This document shows positions 9,096 through 18,221 of a stretch of DNA of 64,000 bases, piece after piece (positions within the stretch are counted from its first letter, which is position 1; each line of letters opens with the position of its first letter). The DNA lies in NCBI RefSeq assembly GCF_009763245.1, contig NZ_WKJZ01000001.1, forward strand, positions 2,248,941 through 2,312,940. The letters are read 5' to 3'. The translations under genes were made by a program, and so were the position numbers. The notes under the pieces were generated by a model, which saw nothing but the letters and a program-made list of their open reading frames with translations, had not been told where the DNA came from and ran no database searches. The DNA is from Pseudomonas xionganensis (GTDB lineage: Bacteria; Pseudomonadota; Gammaproteobacteria; Pseudomonadales; Pseudomonadaceae).

Positions 9096-10157
9096 TTACT
9101 GCTTTGACTGGCGATCGACGCGGGGGGCGTGCCGTTTCGGTAGCTGGCGCAGGCCGTGTTCCAGCAGGGTGATAAACAGAGCCAGTACCACGCCGAACAG
9201 GGCATTGAGCAGGCGCATCTCGGCGTTGTCCCAGTCCAGGGCCAGGCTATCGGCCAGGAGGATGAAACACACCCCGATCTGCAGGACGAACAGGCCGTAA
9301 TGGTTGGCCTGCAATCCGCGACACAGGGCGATCAGTGGCAGCAGGATGGCCACCAGGGTAGCGGGATCCTGCAGGCTGTAGCCGAGCAGGATCAGCAGGC
9401 CGGCGATGGCCACGCTGACCAGGATGGATTGCAGGGCGCGCACCAGGCTGCCCTGGAAATCCAGCTGCAGGGTGCTGACCACGATCAGGGTCAGCCAGTA
9501 GCCGCGCTCAAGATTGGCCAGGTTGACGATCAGACCGGCCAGGGCGAAGGCCAGGGTGCAGCTCAGGGCGTGCAGGCGCCATTGCTGTTGCGGCAGGCGT
9601 TTGGCATAGCGCCTGAGCACCTTGAAGATGCTGATAAAGCGCGGCATATAGGGCCACATGCGCAGGCCGTGCAGGCCGCGCATGCCGAAAGCCAGCAGCA
9701 TCACCCAGAGCCCGCCGAGGATAAACAGCATGGCGATGGCCGCCGGATTGTTGAGGCTGCCCAGGCCTTCCTGGCCCTGGCCGATGCACAGGCAGATGGC
9801 CAGGCTGATGCCCAGTTTGCCGGCTTCGCTGCCGTAGCGTTGCAGCCAGGCCAGCAGGAAACCGAACAGGGCAAAGACCAGAATCCCGGCATAGGCATGG
9901 CTGGCCGCCCAGAAGCCGAGGGCCACGCTGCTGGCACCCAGGGCGCAGAACATCAGCATACGCAGCATGCCCAGGCGGTGCAGGGGGTTGGCCTGGGCGG
10001 CCTGGAAGGCGCCGAGAGCTGCCCAGAGAAATCCCGGGTGGGCGCTGAACAGACCCAGCAGCAGCGGCAGGGCGCAGCCCAGGCCGGCAATCATGGCCGA
10101 GCCCCAGGCCGGTGGGCCGGGGTGCCAGCGGAAATGGCTGCGCTGCGGGGGTGTCAT
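9096..10157 (-). CDS. FUSC-family integral membrane protein
   Basis: A 353-aa protein made largely of membrane segments in two blocks (about residues 20-165 and 195-335) joined by a basic loop. This resembles the membrane half of the fusaric-acid-resistance (FUSC) family. Conserved-looking features are the W-A-A-L-G-A-F start of the first block and RGYWLTLIVVSTLQLDFQGS at the start of the second, the typical FUSC_2 signature. It lacks the large cytoplasmic domain of YccS. It begins 5 nt after the dgt stop without its own clear ribosome site, so it is probably translationally coupled to dgt. The substrate is unknown. Confidence 0.75.
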   Translation of the reverse strand: MTPPQRSHFRWHPGPPAWGSAMIAGLGCALPLLLGLFSAHPGFLWAALGAFQAAQANPLHRLGMLRMLMFCALGASSVALGFWAASHAYAGILVFALFGFLLAWLQRYGSEAGKLGISLAICLCIGQGQEGLGSLNNPAAIAMLFILGGLWVMLLAFGMRGLHGLRMWPYMPRFISIFKVLRRYAKRLPQQQWRLHALSCTLAFALAGLIVNLANLERGYWLTLIVVSTLQLDFQGSLVRALQSILVSVAIAGLLILLGYSLQDPATLVAILLPLIALCRGLQANHYGLFVLQIGVCFILLADSLALDWDNAEMRLLNALFGVVLALFITLLEHGLRQLPKRHAPRVDRQSKQ

Positions 10158-10162
10158 GGGCG

Positions 10163-11494
10163 CTATACCGGGCTGGAACGGCCGGTCATTTCCCGGGCCA
10201 TTTCGGTGGCGTAGCTGTCGGTCATGCCGGCAATAAAGTCGATCATGCGGAGGAAGGCCCCGTACAGTGGTTGGTCCGGGTTTGGGGCGTTATGCCCGAG
10301 CAGGTCGAGAATGCGTCGATTCTTGAAGGACGGGGTGCGGCCGCCATGCTGCTCCAGGGCCGCGCCGCAGAAGGCGTTGAGGAGAATCTCCAGGGTGGTG
10401 TAGGCGCCGATTTCGTGCAGGGTCTTGCGCTTGTCCTGGAAGATTTTCTCCCGGGCCATGGCCTTGGCGCTCTGCACGCAGCGTTTGGCCGGACCATGCA
10501 TATGCTCGACCAGATCACCGCCCAACTGGCCGGCCAGCAAGGCACTCTGCTGCTCGACGAAAGCCTGGGCGGCGGCGTTGGTCAGATGCTCGATGGCCTT
10601 GCCGCGCAGGATCGCCAGCTTGCGTCGTTTGGAATCCTGCGGGCCGAGCTGACGATAGGTTTCCGGCAGATCATCGCCGACCAGGTCGAGTAGCAGGGCC
10701 TCCACTTCGCGGTAGTCCAGTAGCTCCATTTCCAGGCCATCTTCCAGGTCAATCAGGCCATAGCAGATATCGTCTGCGGCCTCCATCAGATAGACCAGCG
10801 GGTGACGGGCCCAGCGCTGTTCGTCCAGCTGCGGCAGGCCGAGCTTGCCGGCGATCTGCTCCAGCAGGGGCAGCTCGCTCTGATAGCAGCCGAATTTGTG
10901 CTTCTTGTAACCCAGGGCTTCGGCGTGGCGCGCGCTCCAGGGGTACTTGAGGTAGGTGCCGAGGGTGGCGTAGGTCAGGCGTGTGCCGCCATCGAACTGG
11001 TGGTACTCCAGTTGGGTGAGCACCCTGAAACCCTGGGCATTACCCTCGAAGTTGAGGAAGTCGCTGCGCTCTGCACTGCTCATGGCATCCAGCCAGCCGC
11101 GGCTGTCGGCCTGCTGAAACCAGTGGCGGATGGCGTCTTCGCCGGAGTGGCCGAACGGAGGGTTGCCGATGTCGTGAGCCAGGCAGGCCGACTGTACGAC
11201 CATGCCCAGATCGCTGGGGGCACACCAGTCGGGCAGGGCATCGCGGATCATCTCGCCGACGCGCATGCCCAGTGAGCGGCCCACGCAGCTGACCTCCAGG
11301 GAGTGGGTCAGGCGCGTATGGATATGGTCATTGCTCGATACCGGGTGCACCTGGGTCTTGCGCCCCAGGCGGCGGAAGGCCCCAGAAAAGATGATGCGGT
11401 CGTGATCCTTGTGGAAGGGGGTGCGGCCCAGTTCGGCGACACTGTGGGTCGGCTTGCCGAGACGTTCACGGGTGAGCAGGGTGTGCCAATCCAA
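10163..11494 (-). CDS. dgt: Deoxyguanosinetriphosphate triphosphohydrolase (dGTPase)
   Basis: Cleaves dGTP (and probably other dNTPs) to nucleoside plus triphosphate, affecting dNTP pools. The 443-aa protein has [14 protein letters not shown] and [14 protein letters not shown] (near residue 105), which supply the metal-binding H...HD...D set, and later [22 protein letters not shown] place the start at the TTG at 11494 (encoding M-D-W-H-T-L-L after reinterpretation of LDWHTLL). GAGGA lies 6 nt upstream, and homologous Pseudomonas enzymes begin MDW and have this length. Its last codons almost touch the FUSC gene. Confidence 0.9.
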   Translation of the reverse strand: MDWHTLLTRERLGKPTHSVAELGRTPFHKDHDRIIFSGAFRRLGRKTQVHPVSSNDHIHTRLTHSLEVSCVGRSLGMRVGEMIRDALPDWCAPSDLGMVVQSACLAHDIGNPPFGHSGEDAIRHWFQQADSRGWLDAMSSAERSDFLNFEGNAQGFRVLTQLEYHQFDGGTRLTYATLGTYLKYPWSARHAEALGYKKHKFGCYQSELPLLEQIAGKLGLPQLDEQRWARHPLVYLMEAADDICYGLIDLEDGLEMELLDYREVEALLLDLVGDDLPETYRQLGPQDSKRRKLAILRGKAIEHLTNAAAQAFVEQQSALLAGQLGGDLVEHMHGPAKRCVQSAKAMAREKIFQDKRKTLHEIGAYTTLEILLNAFCGAALEQHGGRTPSFKNRRILDLLGHNAPNPDQPLYGAFLRMIDFIAGMTDSYATEMAREMTGRSSPV

Positions 11495-11626
11495 ATCAGA
11501 TCCTCGCCATAACGTGGCAACAGACCCTAGCTTCGGGGTTCCCGCGGCTGGCTGCAAGTGCTGTGGCGCTATACCGGCTTGGTTGGTCGCCGCCTGCCTG
11601 TTACCACGTCATCCCAGGCCGATTGG

Positions 11627-12790
11627 CTAAAAGCCGGCGGCATCGATATCCATCAATAACAGTCTTCTGCCGTTATCGATAAATTGCCCCGCGGTGAGGC
11701 AATACTGATTGGTGGTGGCATCGCGATAGGTGCTGGAGAGAATCAGGCGGCGCTCCTCCCAGCCTTCGGCCAGCAGCTGGTAGAAATAGGGACGCCACGA
11801 CCAGTTGTGTCCCAGGTAGCGGTTATCGCTGTGCCAGCGGCAATCACGCCATTCCAGATTGGGGCTCAGCTGGGTGCCATGACGATCGCACTGATAGGTG
11901 CGCAGCAGCCAGGGATAGGCCTCAGGTGTGGGCAGGTGCTCGGTTTTCGAGCCATTTTCGGCCCAGTGTTTGAGCCTGTTCATCATCTCGCTGAGCTGCT
12001 GGCGCAGGGTCATCAGGCTGGCGCGCTCGGCCAGCTTCTGCTGCACATAGTGATCGCGCAGACGGGCAAAGCGCTTGACGAAGGCCTGGCTGGGAAAGAA
12101 CTCCCGTTCCGGCCTGGCGAACAGATAGCCCTGCACATAACGCGCCCCGCACTCCAGGGCGAAATCCAGCTCGGCCTCGGTTTCCACACCTTCGGCAATG
12201 ATCCAGCAGCCGGTCTTTTCTGCCATCTGTGCCAGAGCCTTGACCACCTCGCTGCTCGGCCCGCCACGGGCGGCGTCCTGAAACAGGCGCATGTCCAGCT
12301 TGAGGATATCGGGTTGCAGGGCCAGTACCCGATCCAGCTGGGAGTAACCGGCGCCGAAATCATCGATGGCCACGCGGGCGCCGGCATCCCGGTAACGCTG
12401 CACCACGCCGGGCAAACGCTGACTGGCACCGCCCAGCTCGGTGATTTCGAAGACGATGCGCCGCGCGTCAATACCGCTGTGTTGCAATTGCTTGAGGCTG
12501 GGCAGGGGTTGCTCCGGACGCAGACGGCTGATCCAGCGCGGCGAAATATTCAGGCTGAGAAACCAGTCGGCTGGGGCCTGCTGAAAGCGTTCCAGCGCAT
12601 TCTGGCGCACTTCTCGATCGAGCCGGCGCAGGGCCGCTGACGGCGTCTTTGCGGCCGCGAACAGCGGGCCGGCGGAATGCAGCTGGCCATCAGCCGTGCG
12701 CAGCCTGGCCAGGGCCTCGACTCCGGCGATGTGTCCGGTAGCGGTATCGATAAAAGGTTGGAAAACAGCAAGGGGGTGGCCGTCGAACAC
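11627..12790 (-). CDS. EAL-domain c-di-GMP phosphodiesterase with C-terminal PAS/Cache-like domain
   Basis: Predicted to hydrolyse cyclic di-GMP. The EAL domain covers about residues 1-245 with catalytic motifs intact: EALARL, NISPRW, FEITELGG, DDFGAGYS (near 141), LKLDM, EGVET and QGYLFARP. A coiled linker follows, then about 120 residues (TYQCDRHGTQLSPNLEWRDC through YFYQLLAEGWEERRLILSST) resembling the PAS-like C-terminal domain of YkuI-type EAL proteins. No membrane segment is present. I prefer the GTG at 12790, which has AAGGA 7 nt upstream; a TTG at 12835 extends the frame but has a weak site. Confidence 0.8.
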   Translation of the reverse strand: MFDGHPLAVFQPFIDTATGHIAGVEALARLRTADGQLHSAGPLFAAAKTPSAALRRLDREVRQNALERFQQAPADWFLSLNISPRWISRLRPEQPLPSLKQLQHSGIDARRIVFEITELGGASQRLPGVVQRYRDAGARVAIDDFGAGYSQLDRVLALQPDILKLDMRLFQDAARGGPSSEVVKALAQMAEKTGCWIIAEGVETEAELDFALECGARYVQGYLFARPEREFFPSQAFVKRFARLRDHYVQQKLAERASLMTLRQQLSEMMNRLKHWAENGSKTEHLPTPEAYPWLLRTYQCDRHGTQLSPNLEWRDCRWHSDNRYLGHNWSWRPYFYQLLAEGWEERRLILSSTYRDATTNQYCLTAGQFIDNGRRLLLMDIDAAGF

Positions 12791-13222
12791 CGGTAGATCC
12801 TTAGAACTGAACGCTGCCTCACTACGGGCACGCAATACAGGGCTCTAGCAAAAATGTGGCCACCATTGCGGCGGCGCCAGCGCAGGGCTGTGGCCGCGGG
12901 CTCTGGGCCGCATTGTGGCGCTCGGCTGGCAGGCGTGTGGCAACGGGAGCTGGTATAGCGCTTGCATTGGTGTGGTGCGCGCTATGGTTTTGGTGCCCTG
13001 TTGTGGGGCTCTGCTGGACGCGGCCAGGATGTCATGGTGCGCTTATAACCTATTAATAATTAAAGAAATTGCGCCAGAAAGCGTTCCCGGTATGGCCATT
13101 TTTTGGTGCTGATACGGGGTGTGCGTGAGGTGTTGCAGCAGAGCAGGCGCTGCCTGATGGTGCGTTTTTTCTGCTTGTGACCTTCTTTGGTGCCATTTCC
13201 CATGACGGAGTTTTCTTCGCAG
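12791..13222. other. 432-nt intergenic region between EAL gene and ammonium transporter
   Basis: Shared upstream region of two divergent genes. It holds the candidate sigma-54 promoter at 12951-12966 and an A/T-rich patch (13045-13075). A short GC-rich open frame at 12856-13056 shows no start signal or family resemblance and I do not call it. No RNA gene was recognised. Confidence 0.5.
12951..12966 (+). promoter_or_regulatory. Candidate sigma-54 promoter for the ammonium transporter
   Basis: TGGTATAGCGCTTGCA has GG and GC exactly 10 nt apart and the TTGCA of the -12 element, against the consensus TGGCAC-N5-TTGCA. Nitrogen-limited genes such as amtB are classic sigma-54/NtrC targets. It lies about 260 nt before the proposed start, giving a long leader, which lowers confidence. 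Confidence 0.45.
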
Positions 13223-14431
13223 ATGGAAAACATCAATAGTGCCGTGGAAACCCTGATTCACGGCTCCAATACCCTTTTTATCCTGCTTGGCGCGGTCATG
13301 GTGCTGGCCATGCATGCCGGCTTTGCCTTCCTTGAAGTGGGCACGGTGCGCCAGAAAAACCAGGTCAATGCCCTGTCGAAGATCATCTCGGACTTTGCCG
13401 TGTCGGCCCTGGCCTATTTCTTTGTCGGTTACTGGGTGGCCTACGGCATCACCTTTCTGGAGCCGGCCAGCATACTGACCGAGAACCATGGCTATGGCCT
13501 GGTGAAGTTCTTCTTTCTGTTGACCTTTGCTGCGGCCATTCCGGCGATCATCTCCGGTGGCATCGCCGAGCGCGCCAAGTTCGGCCCGCAGCTGTGCGCC
13601 ACCGTGCTGATCGTGGCCTTCGTCTACCCCTTCTTCGAGGGCATGATCTGGAATGGCAACTACGGGCTGCAGGCCTGGCTGGAGGCGCGTTTTGGTGCTG
13701 GCTTCCATGACTTTGCCGGTTCGGTGGTGGTGCATGGTGTGGGCGGCTGGCTGGCCTTTGGCGCGGTGCTGCTGCTGGGGCGGCGCAACGGGCGTTATCG
13801 CGACGGGCGCCTGGTGGCCTTCGCACCGTCGAACATTCCGTTCCTGGCCCTGGGCTCGTGGATCCTGATCATCGGCTGGTTCGGCTTCAACGTGATGAGC
13901 GCCCAGACCCTGGACGGCGTCAGTGGGCTGGTAGCGGTCAACTCGCTGATGGCCATGGTCGGTGGCACCGTGGCGGCGCTGCTGGTGGGGCGCAATGACC
14001 CGGGCTTCCTGCATAACGGCCCGCTGGCTGGCCTGGTGGCGGTGTGCGCCGGCTCCGACCTGATGCACCCGGTGGGTGCGCTGATTACCGGTGCGATTGC
14101 CGGTGCGCTGTTCGTCTGGGCCTTTACCGCCACCCAGGTGAAGTGGAAGGTGGATGATGTGCTGGGGGTCTGGCCGCTGCATGGCCTGTGCGGCGTGTGG
14201 GGTGGGATCGCCTGCGGCATCTTTGGTCAGCAGGCCCTGGGCGGTCTGGGCGGCGTGAGCCTGGCCAGCCAGCTGGTGGGCACAGCGCTGGGCGTGCTGG
14301 TGGCCTTGCTCGGTGGCTTTCTGGTGTACGGCATCCTCAAGTCGACCGTGGGGATTCGCCTGAGTCAGGAAGACGAGTTCAATGGCGCCGACCTGGCGGT
14401 GCACAAGATCGGCGCGGTCAACCCGGACTGA
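13223..14431 (+). CDS. amtB: Ammonium transporter (Amt family)
   Basis: Inner-membrane ammonium channel of 402 aa with about 11 membrane segments. Both pore histidines of the twin-His pair are present (VVVHGVGGW and PLHGLCGVWGG), as is the preceding Asp (HDFAGS) in the conserved Amt stretch. The start at 13223 (MENINSAVETL) follows GGAG by 13 nt; an ATG at 13202 in frame lacks a ribosome site. No glnK (PII) gene is adjacent, unlike the classic glnK-amtB pair. Transcription ends at the strong hairpin at 14457-14482. Confidence 0.9.
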   Translation: MENINSAVETLIHGSNTLFILLGAVMVLAMHAGFAFLEVGTVRQKNQVNALSKIISDFAVSALAYFFVGYWVAYGITFLEPASILTENHGYGLVKFFFLLTFAAAIPAIISGGIAERAKFGPQLCATVLIVAFVYPFFEGMIWNGNYGLQAWLEARFGAGFHDFAGSVVVHGVGGWLAFGAVLLLGRRNGRYRDGRLVAFAPSNIPFLALGSWILIIGWFGFNVMSAQTLDGVSGLVAVNSLMAMVGGTVAALLVGRNDPGFLHNGPLAGLVAVCAGSDLMHPVGALITGAIAGALFVWAFTATQVKWKVDDVLGVWPLHGLCGVWGGIACGIFGQQALGGLGGVSLASQLVGTALGVLVALLGGFLVYGILKSTVGIRLSQEDEFNGADLAVHKIGAVNPD

Positions 14432-14456
14432 GAAGAGTCGACTGGCCGATCATGCC

Positions 14457-14482
14457 AAGGCGCCCCATGGGGCGCCTTTTTT
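14457..14482 (+). terminator. Rho-independent terminator after the ammonium transporter
   Basis: AAGGCGCCCC-AT-GGGGCGCCTT followed by a T run. The long perfect stem lies 26 nt after the stop codon and could also end the convergent dioxygenase transcript. Confidence 0.9.
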
Positions 14483-14511
14483 CTGTGCGTTGCGGCGGGC
14501 TGACTGCAACT

Positions 14512-15282
14512 TCAGTGAAAGCTGTAGATATCCATCCCCAGGGTGCCTTCGCTAAACCCCTGGTGTTCGACTTGAAAGCGGTCGCCGGCCCCGCGGGCAA
14601 AGAACAGCGGTAGCAGGTGCTCGTCCGTTGGGTGGTTGCGCGTGGCATAAGGCGCTTGCTGCCTGTAGGCGTGCAGGGCTGCCTCGTCGTCACGTTGCAG
14701 TCTATCCACTATCCAGTCGCGAAAGTCCTGGGCCCAGGCGGGTGCGATATTCGATGGGCCTGCCTGCCAATCCAGTTCGCGCAGATTGTGGGTGATGCTG
14801 CCTGAGCCGATCAGCAGCACGCCCTCATTGCGCAGGTCGCGCAGAGCCTGGCCGATACGGGTCTGCAGGGCAGGTCCGGCGGCACTGGGCAAGGACAGTT
14901 GGACAACAGGAATATCGGCCTTGGGGTACATCAGTGACAGAGGCACCCAGGCGCCATGATCCAGCGGCCGCTGCTCGTCAGCGGTGGCGGGAAGATTGGC
15001 CTGGGCCAGCAGGTGAATGACCCGCTCAGCCAGCTCAGGCAGCCCCGGTGCCGGGTATTGCAGTCGATACAGGGCCTCGGGGAAACCATGGAAGTCGTGC
15101 CAGGTGCCCGGTGCGGATGAGCGGGTAACCTGCAAATCCGCTGTTTCCCAGTGTGCCGAGACCAGCACTATGGCTTTGGGCCGTGGCAGGCTTGCGGCCA
15201 GCTGGGCGAGGGCAGGGCCGCTGGCGGACGGGCGCAGGGCCAGCATGGGGGAGCCATGAGAGATAAACAGACTGGGTAGCAT
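14512..15282 (-). CDS. DODA/LigB-type extradiol ring-cleavage dioxygenase (YgiD family)
   Basis: Class III extradiol dioxygenase of 256 aa, the family of 4,5-DOPA dioxygenase; the physiological substrate here is unknown. Metal-binding positions are visible: FISHGSPML near the N-terminus, [19 protein letters not shown] in the middle, and GSGSITHNL. The C-terminus ends [12 protein letters not shown], typical of YgiD-like proteins. The start at 15282 has AGGAG 7 nt upstream. It is divergent from the thiopurine methyltransferase gene, and the region between them holds a 19-bp palindrome. Confidence 0.88.
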   Translation of the reverse strand: MLPSLFISHGSPMLALRPSASGPALAQLAASLPRPKAIVLVSAHWETADLQVTRSSAPGTWHDFHGFPEALYRLQYPAPGLPELAERVIHLLAQANLPATADEQRPLDHGAWVPLSLMYPKADIPVVQLSLPSAAGPALQTRIGQALRDLRNEGVLLIGSGSITHNLRELDWQAGPSNIAPAWAQDFRDWIVDRLQRDDEAALHAYRQQAPYATRNHPTDEHLLPLFFARGAGDRFQVEHQGFSEGTLGMDIYSFH

Positions 15283-15358
15283 GGTGTGCTCCTGGGTGGC
15301 AGTGACCCTATGGTTGATCAATCTGCTTCGGGTAAAAAGCGCAAAAGTCCGGGTAAAC

Positions 15359-15377
15359 AAATCGATTGAATCGATTT
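15359..15377. promoter_or_regulatory. Perfect 19-bp palindrome in divergent promoter region
   Basis: AAATCGATT-G-AATCGATTT, a perfect 9+1+9 inverted repeat, lies 77 bp from the dioxygenase start and 81 bp from the methyltransferase start. It looks like a dimeric repressor or activator site. No regulator gene adjoins it, so the binding protein is unknown. Confidence 0.5.
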
Positions 15378-15457
15378 ATTTTCTGGCTGCGGCCATTTAC
15401 CCCATTGGTCTGGCTCGGGCTTTGCGGCAGCATGGGGCGTTCATTTGGGGAGTCGTT

Positions 15458-16120
15458 ATGCACGCAGAGTTCTGGCAGGCGCGCTGGTCGCGCAGTGAAA
15501 TTGGCTTTCATCAGTCTGAGATCAATCCTTATCTGGCGCGCTACTGGTCGAGCCTGCATCTGCCGGTCGGTGCGAGGGTTTTGGTGCCGTTATGCGGCAA
15601 GAGCCTGGATATGGGCTGGCTGGTTGCCCAGGGTCATCGGGTACAGGGGGTTGAACTGGCGCAAAAGGCGGTGGAGGATTTCTTCGAGGAGCATGGCTTG
15701 ACGCCCCATGTCGCTCACGAAGGTGATTTCCAGGTCTACCGAGCCGGCAACCTGGAAATCTTCTGCGGCGATTTCTTCGCCCTGGACGCCGAGCAACTAA
15801 GTGATTGTGGGGCGTTTTATGATCGTGCGGCGCTGATCGCCTTGCCGGCTGAGATGCGTGCCCGCTATGTGGCGCACCTGAGTGCGACGCTGCCTGCCGC
15901 TTGCCAGGGACTTCTGGTTACCCTGGACTATCCCCAGGAGCAGATGAGTGGGCCGCCTTTTGCGGTGGCCGACGGCGAAGTGCGGCAGCTGTTCGGGGAT
16001 GGCTGGCAGCTGCAGGCGCTGGAGTGTTGTGATGTGCTGAGTGAGGGCGAGAACTGGAGGTTTCTGCAGCGTGGCCTGACTCGCCTGGAAGAGCGGGTTT
16101 ACCGGCTGGCCAGGGGCTGA
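15458..16120 (+). CDS. tpm: Thiopurine S-methyltransferase
   Basis: S-adenosylmethionine-dependent methyltransferase of 220 aa; bacterial TPMTs methylate thiopurines and, in Pseudomonas, selenium and tellurium compounds. It starts [19 protein letters not shown], a TPMT hallmark, followed by the SAM-binding [15 protein letters not shown] (about residues 41-55), [13 protein letters not shown] and [14 protein letters not shown]. The start at 15458 has GGGGAG 5 nt upstream. The frame extends upstream without a better site. A hairpin shared with gltA follows the stop. Confidence 0.93.
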   Translation: MHAEFWQARWSRSEIGFHQSEINPYLARYWSSLHLPVGARVLVPLCGKSLDMGWLVAQGHRVQGVELAQKAVEDFFEEHGLTPHVAHEGDFQVYRAGNLEIFCGDFFALDAEQLSDCGAFYDRAALIALPAEMRARYVAHLSATLPAACQGLLVTLDYPQEQMSGPPFAVADGEVRQLFGDGWQLQALECCDVLSEGENWRFLQRGLTRLEERVYRLARG

Positions 16121-16158
16121 ACAGGGAGTGCCTGCCGGTTTTGCCGGTCCTTTAAAAG

Positions 16159-16185
16159 CCAATGCCCCGACAGGCGGGGCATTGG
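16159..16185 (-). terminator. Terminator between tpm and gltA
   Basis: CCAATGCCCC pairs with GGGGCATTGG around a short loop. On the minus strand the hairpin is followed by CTTTTAAAG, so it suits gltA best, and it probably also serves tpm. Confidence 0.75.
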
Positions 16186-16207
16186 TTGGGGCTGCGCGGC
16201 GTGCGAC

Positions 16208-17482
16208 TTACTTCTTCATGTCGCGCTGCGGATAGCCGGTGTACAGCTGGCGCGGACGGCCAATCTTGTACGGGCTGGAGAGCATTTCCTTCCAGTGGCT
16301 GATCCAGCCGACGGTCCGCGCCAGGGCGAAAATCACGGTGAACATGCTGGTCGGAATGCCGATGGCCTTGAGGATGATGCCCGAATAGAAGTCGACGTTC
16401 GGGTACAGCGAGCGCTCGATAAAGTACGGGTCGGTCAGGGCGATCTCTTCCAGGCGCATGGCCAGTTCCAGCTGCGGATCGTTCTTGATGCCCAGCTCGG
16501 CCAGGACTTCGTCGCAGGTCTGCTTCATCACGGTGGCGCGCGGGTCGCGGTTCTTGTAAACCCGGTGACCGAAGCCCATCAGCTTGAACGGATCGTTCTT
16601 GTCCTTGGCCTTGGCGATAAAGGTGTCGATATTGGACACATCACCAATCTCATCCAGCATGCTCAGCACTGCCTCGTTGGCACCGCCATGGGCCGGGCCC
16701 CACAGGGCGGCGATACCTGCGGCGATACAGGCAAACGGGTTGGCGCCCGAAGAGCCGGCCAGACGCACGGTGGAGGTGGAGGCGTTCTGCTCATGGTCGG
16801 CATGGAGGATAAAGATCTTGTCCATGGCCTTGGCCAGCACCGGGCTGATCGGTTTGATCTCGCACGGGGTGTTGAACATCATGTGCAGGAAGTTTTCCGC
16901 GTAGTTCAGGTCGTTACGCGGATACATCATCGGCTGACCCATGGAGTACTTGTAGGTCATGGCGGCAATGGTCGGCATCTTGGCGATCAGGCGCATGGCC
17001 GACACTTCGCGGTGATGCGGGTTATTGATGTCCAGCGAGTCGTGGTAGAAGGCGGAGAGGGCGCCCACTACACCGCACATGATGGCCATTGGGTGGGCAT
17101 CGCGGCGGAAGCCGTTGAAGAAGGTCTTGAGCTGCTCATGAACCATGGTGTGGTTCTTGATAGTGCTGACGAACTTGGCCTTCTCTTCTGCGTTCGGCAG
17201 TTCGCCGTTAAGCAGCAGGTAGCAGGTTTCCAGATAGTCGGATTGCTCGGCCAGTTGTTCGATGGGGTAGCCGCGGTGCAGCAGGATGCCCTTGTCACCG
17301 TCGATATAGGTGATCTTCGATTCGCACGAGGCGGTGGACATAAAGCCAGGATCAAAGGTGAAGCGACCCGTGGCGGTCAGGCCTCGCACGTCGATTACAT
17401 CGGGACCAACAGTGCCGGTCAGAACGGGCAGTTCGACGGGGGCAGCGCCCTCGATGATCAACTGCGCTTTTTTGTCAGCCAT
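16208..17482 (-). CDS. gltA: Type II citrate synthase
   Basis: Condenses oxaloacetate with acetyl-CoA to start the TCA cycle. The 424-aa hexameric-type enzyme has [12 protein letters not shown] (substrate His), [14 protein letters not shown] (second catalytic His plus binding Arg) and the catalytic Asp in the following NVDFYSG region. The N-terminus matches GltA of gammaproteobacteria ([12 protein letters not shown]). The ATG at 17482 has a full AGGAGG 7 nt upstream. It is divergent from sdhC, and its own sigma-70 promoter is visible at 17542-17569. Confidence 0.97.
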   Translation of the reverse strand: MADKKAQLIIEGAAPVELPVLTGTVGPDVIDVRGLTATGRFTFDPGFMSTASCESKITYIDGDKGILLHRGYPIEQLAEQSDYLETCYLLLNGELPNAEEKAKFVSTIKNHTMVHEQLKTFFNGFRRDAHPMAIMCGVVGALSAFYHDSLDINNPHHREVSAMRLIAKMPTIAAMTYKYSMGQPMMYPRNDLNYAENFLHMMFNTPCEIKPISPVLAKAMDKIFILHADHEQNASTSTVRLAGSSGANPFACIAAGIAALWGPAHGGANEAVLSMLDEIGDVSNIDTFIAKAKDKNDPFKLMGFGHRVYKNRDPRATVMKQTCDEVLAELGIKNDPQLELAMRLEEIALTDPYFIERSLYPNVDFYSGIILKAIGIPTSMFTVIFALARTVGWISHWKEMLSSPYKIGRPRQLYTGYPQRDMKK

Positions 17483-17541
17483 GTGTGGCCTCCTAGTTAT
17501 GCTTGAAATCATCAGACAGCCCCCCACGCAGGGCCCGCACC

Positions 17542-17569
17542 ACTATAGTGAGATAAATGTGAAAGTCAA
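17542..17569 (-). promoter_or_regulatory. Sigma-70 promoter of gltA
   Basis: Read on the minus strand, TTGACT, 16 nt, TATAGT, about 60 nt ahead of the gltA start. Both hexamers are close to consensus. Confidence 0.75.
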
Positions 17570-17683
17570 TTTGCGAAAACCCAGCTGGCAGAAGGGTTTG
17601 AGCAGGGTTTTTGGGCTGAATTGCGGCCCCTTTACGCCATTTATAAAGGCAGTGCAATGCGCTTTTAGGCAGGGGGCTTTGCA

Positions 17684-17712
17684 TTGTCATTAGTAACCTA
17701 ACTGTCTATACT
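17684..17712 (+). promoter_or_regulatory. Sigma-70 promoter of sdhCDAB
   Basis: TTGTCA, 17 nt, TATACT. Transcription would begin near 17719, leaving a leader of about 128 nt before the sdhC GTG. The region 17483-17846 contains this and the gltA promoter and no gene. Confidence 0.75.
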
Positions 17713-17846
17713 CTGCGCCCGACTACCAAGGGTTTTAAGCCCGTAATTCTGGTGGTTGTCACTCCTTGGGTGATGGGTACCTGACCAGTGCACTTCCCGA
17801 CAACTTTGCCCTGATAGTTAGGGGCTCTCAGTGTGATAAAAAAGCC

Positions 17847-18221
17847 GTGAATAGCCAAAGACCTGTAAACCTCGACCTTAGGACGATCAAACTCCCAGTC
17901 ACCGCTTACACGTCCATTCTTCACCGTATCTCCGGTGTCATCCTCTTTGTCGGTATCGCCATTCTGCTGTATGGCCTCGACAAGTCGCTGGCGTCCGAAG
18001 AGGGCTTTGCCCAGGTGCAGGAATGTCTGACCAGCCCGCTGGCCAAATTCGTGATTTGGGGTCTGTTGTCCGCTCTGCTTTACCACCTGGTGGCCGGTGT
18101 ACGCCACTTGATCATGGACATGGGCATTGGTGAGACGCTGGAAGGCGGCAAGCTGGGCTCGCAAATCGTTCTCGTCGTTTCGGCGATCGTGATCCTGCTG
18201 CTGGGGGTTTGGATATGGTAA
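17847..18221 (+). CDS. sdhC: Succinate dehydrogenase cytochrome b556 subunit
   Basis: Membrane anchor subunit of complex II, binding haem b and ubiquinone with SdhD. The 124-aa product has three membrane helices; SILHRISGVILF (quinone-site Ser/Arg) and LVAGVRHLIMD carry the expected family motifs. I use the GTG at 17847 (VNSQRPVNLDLRTIKLP), which matches other Pseudomonas SdhC. No good Shine-Dalgarno precedes it (only GATAAAAAAGCC), which is odd for a highly expressed gene. It overlaps sdhD by 7 nt. Confidence 0.92.
   Translation: MNSQRPVNLDLRTIKLPVTAYTSILHRISGVILFVGIAILLYGLDKSLASEEGFAQVQECLTSPLAKFVIWGLLSALLYHLVAGVRHLIMDMGIGETLEGGKLGSQIVLVVSAIVILLLGVWIW

Noticed and set aside
12960-12980. 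NtrC-like site GCATTGGTGTGGTGC next to the sigma-54 promoter
   Set aside because: Only one half-site fits and it lies downstream of the -12 element, not upstream where NtrC normally binds; too weak to call.
12856-13056. Possible 66-aa gene upstream of the ammonium transporter
   Set aside because: Ala/Arg/Trp-rich, no ribosome site, and it overlaps the sigma-54 promoter candidate; unlikely to be coding.
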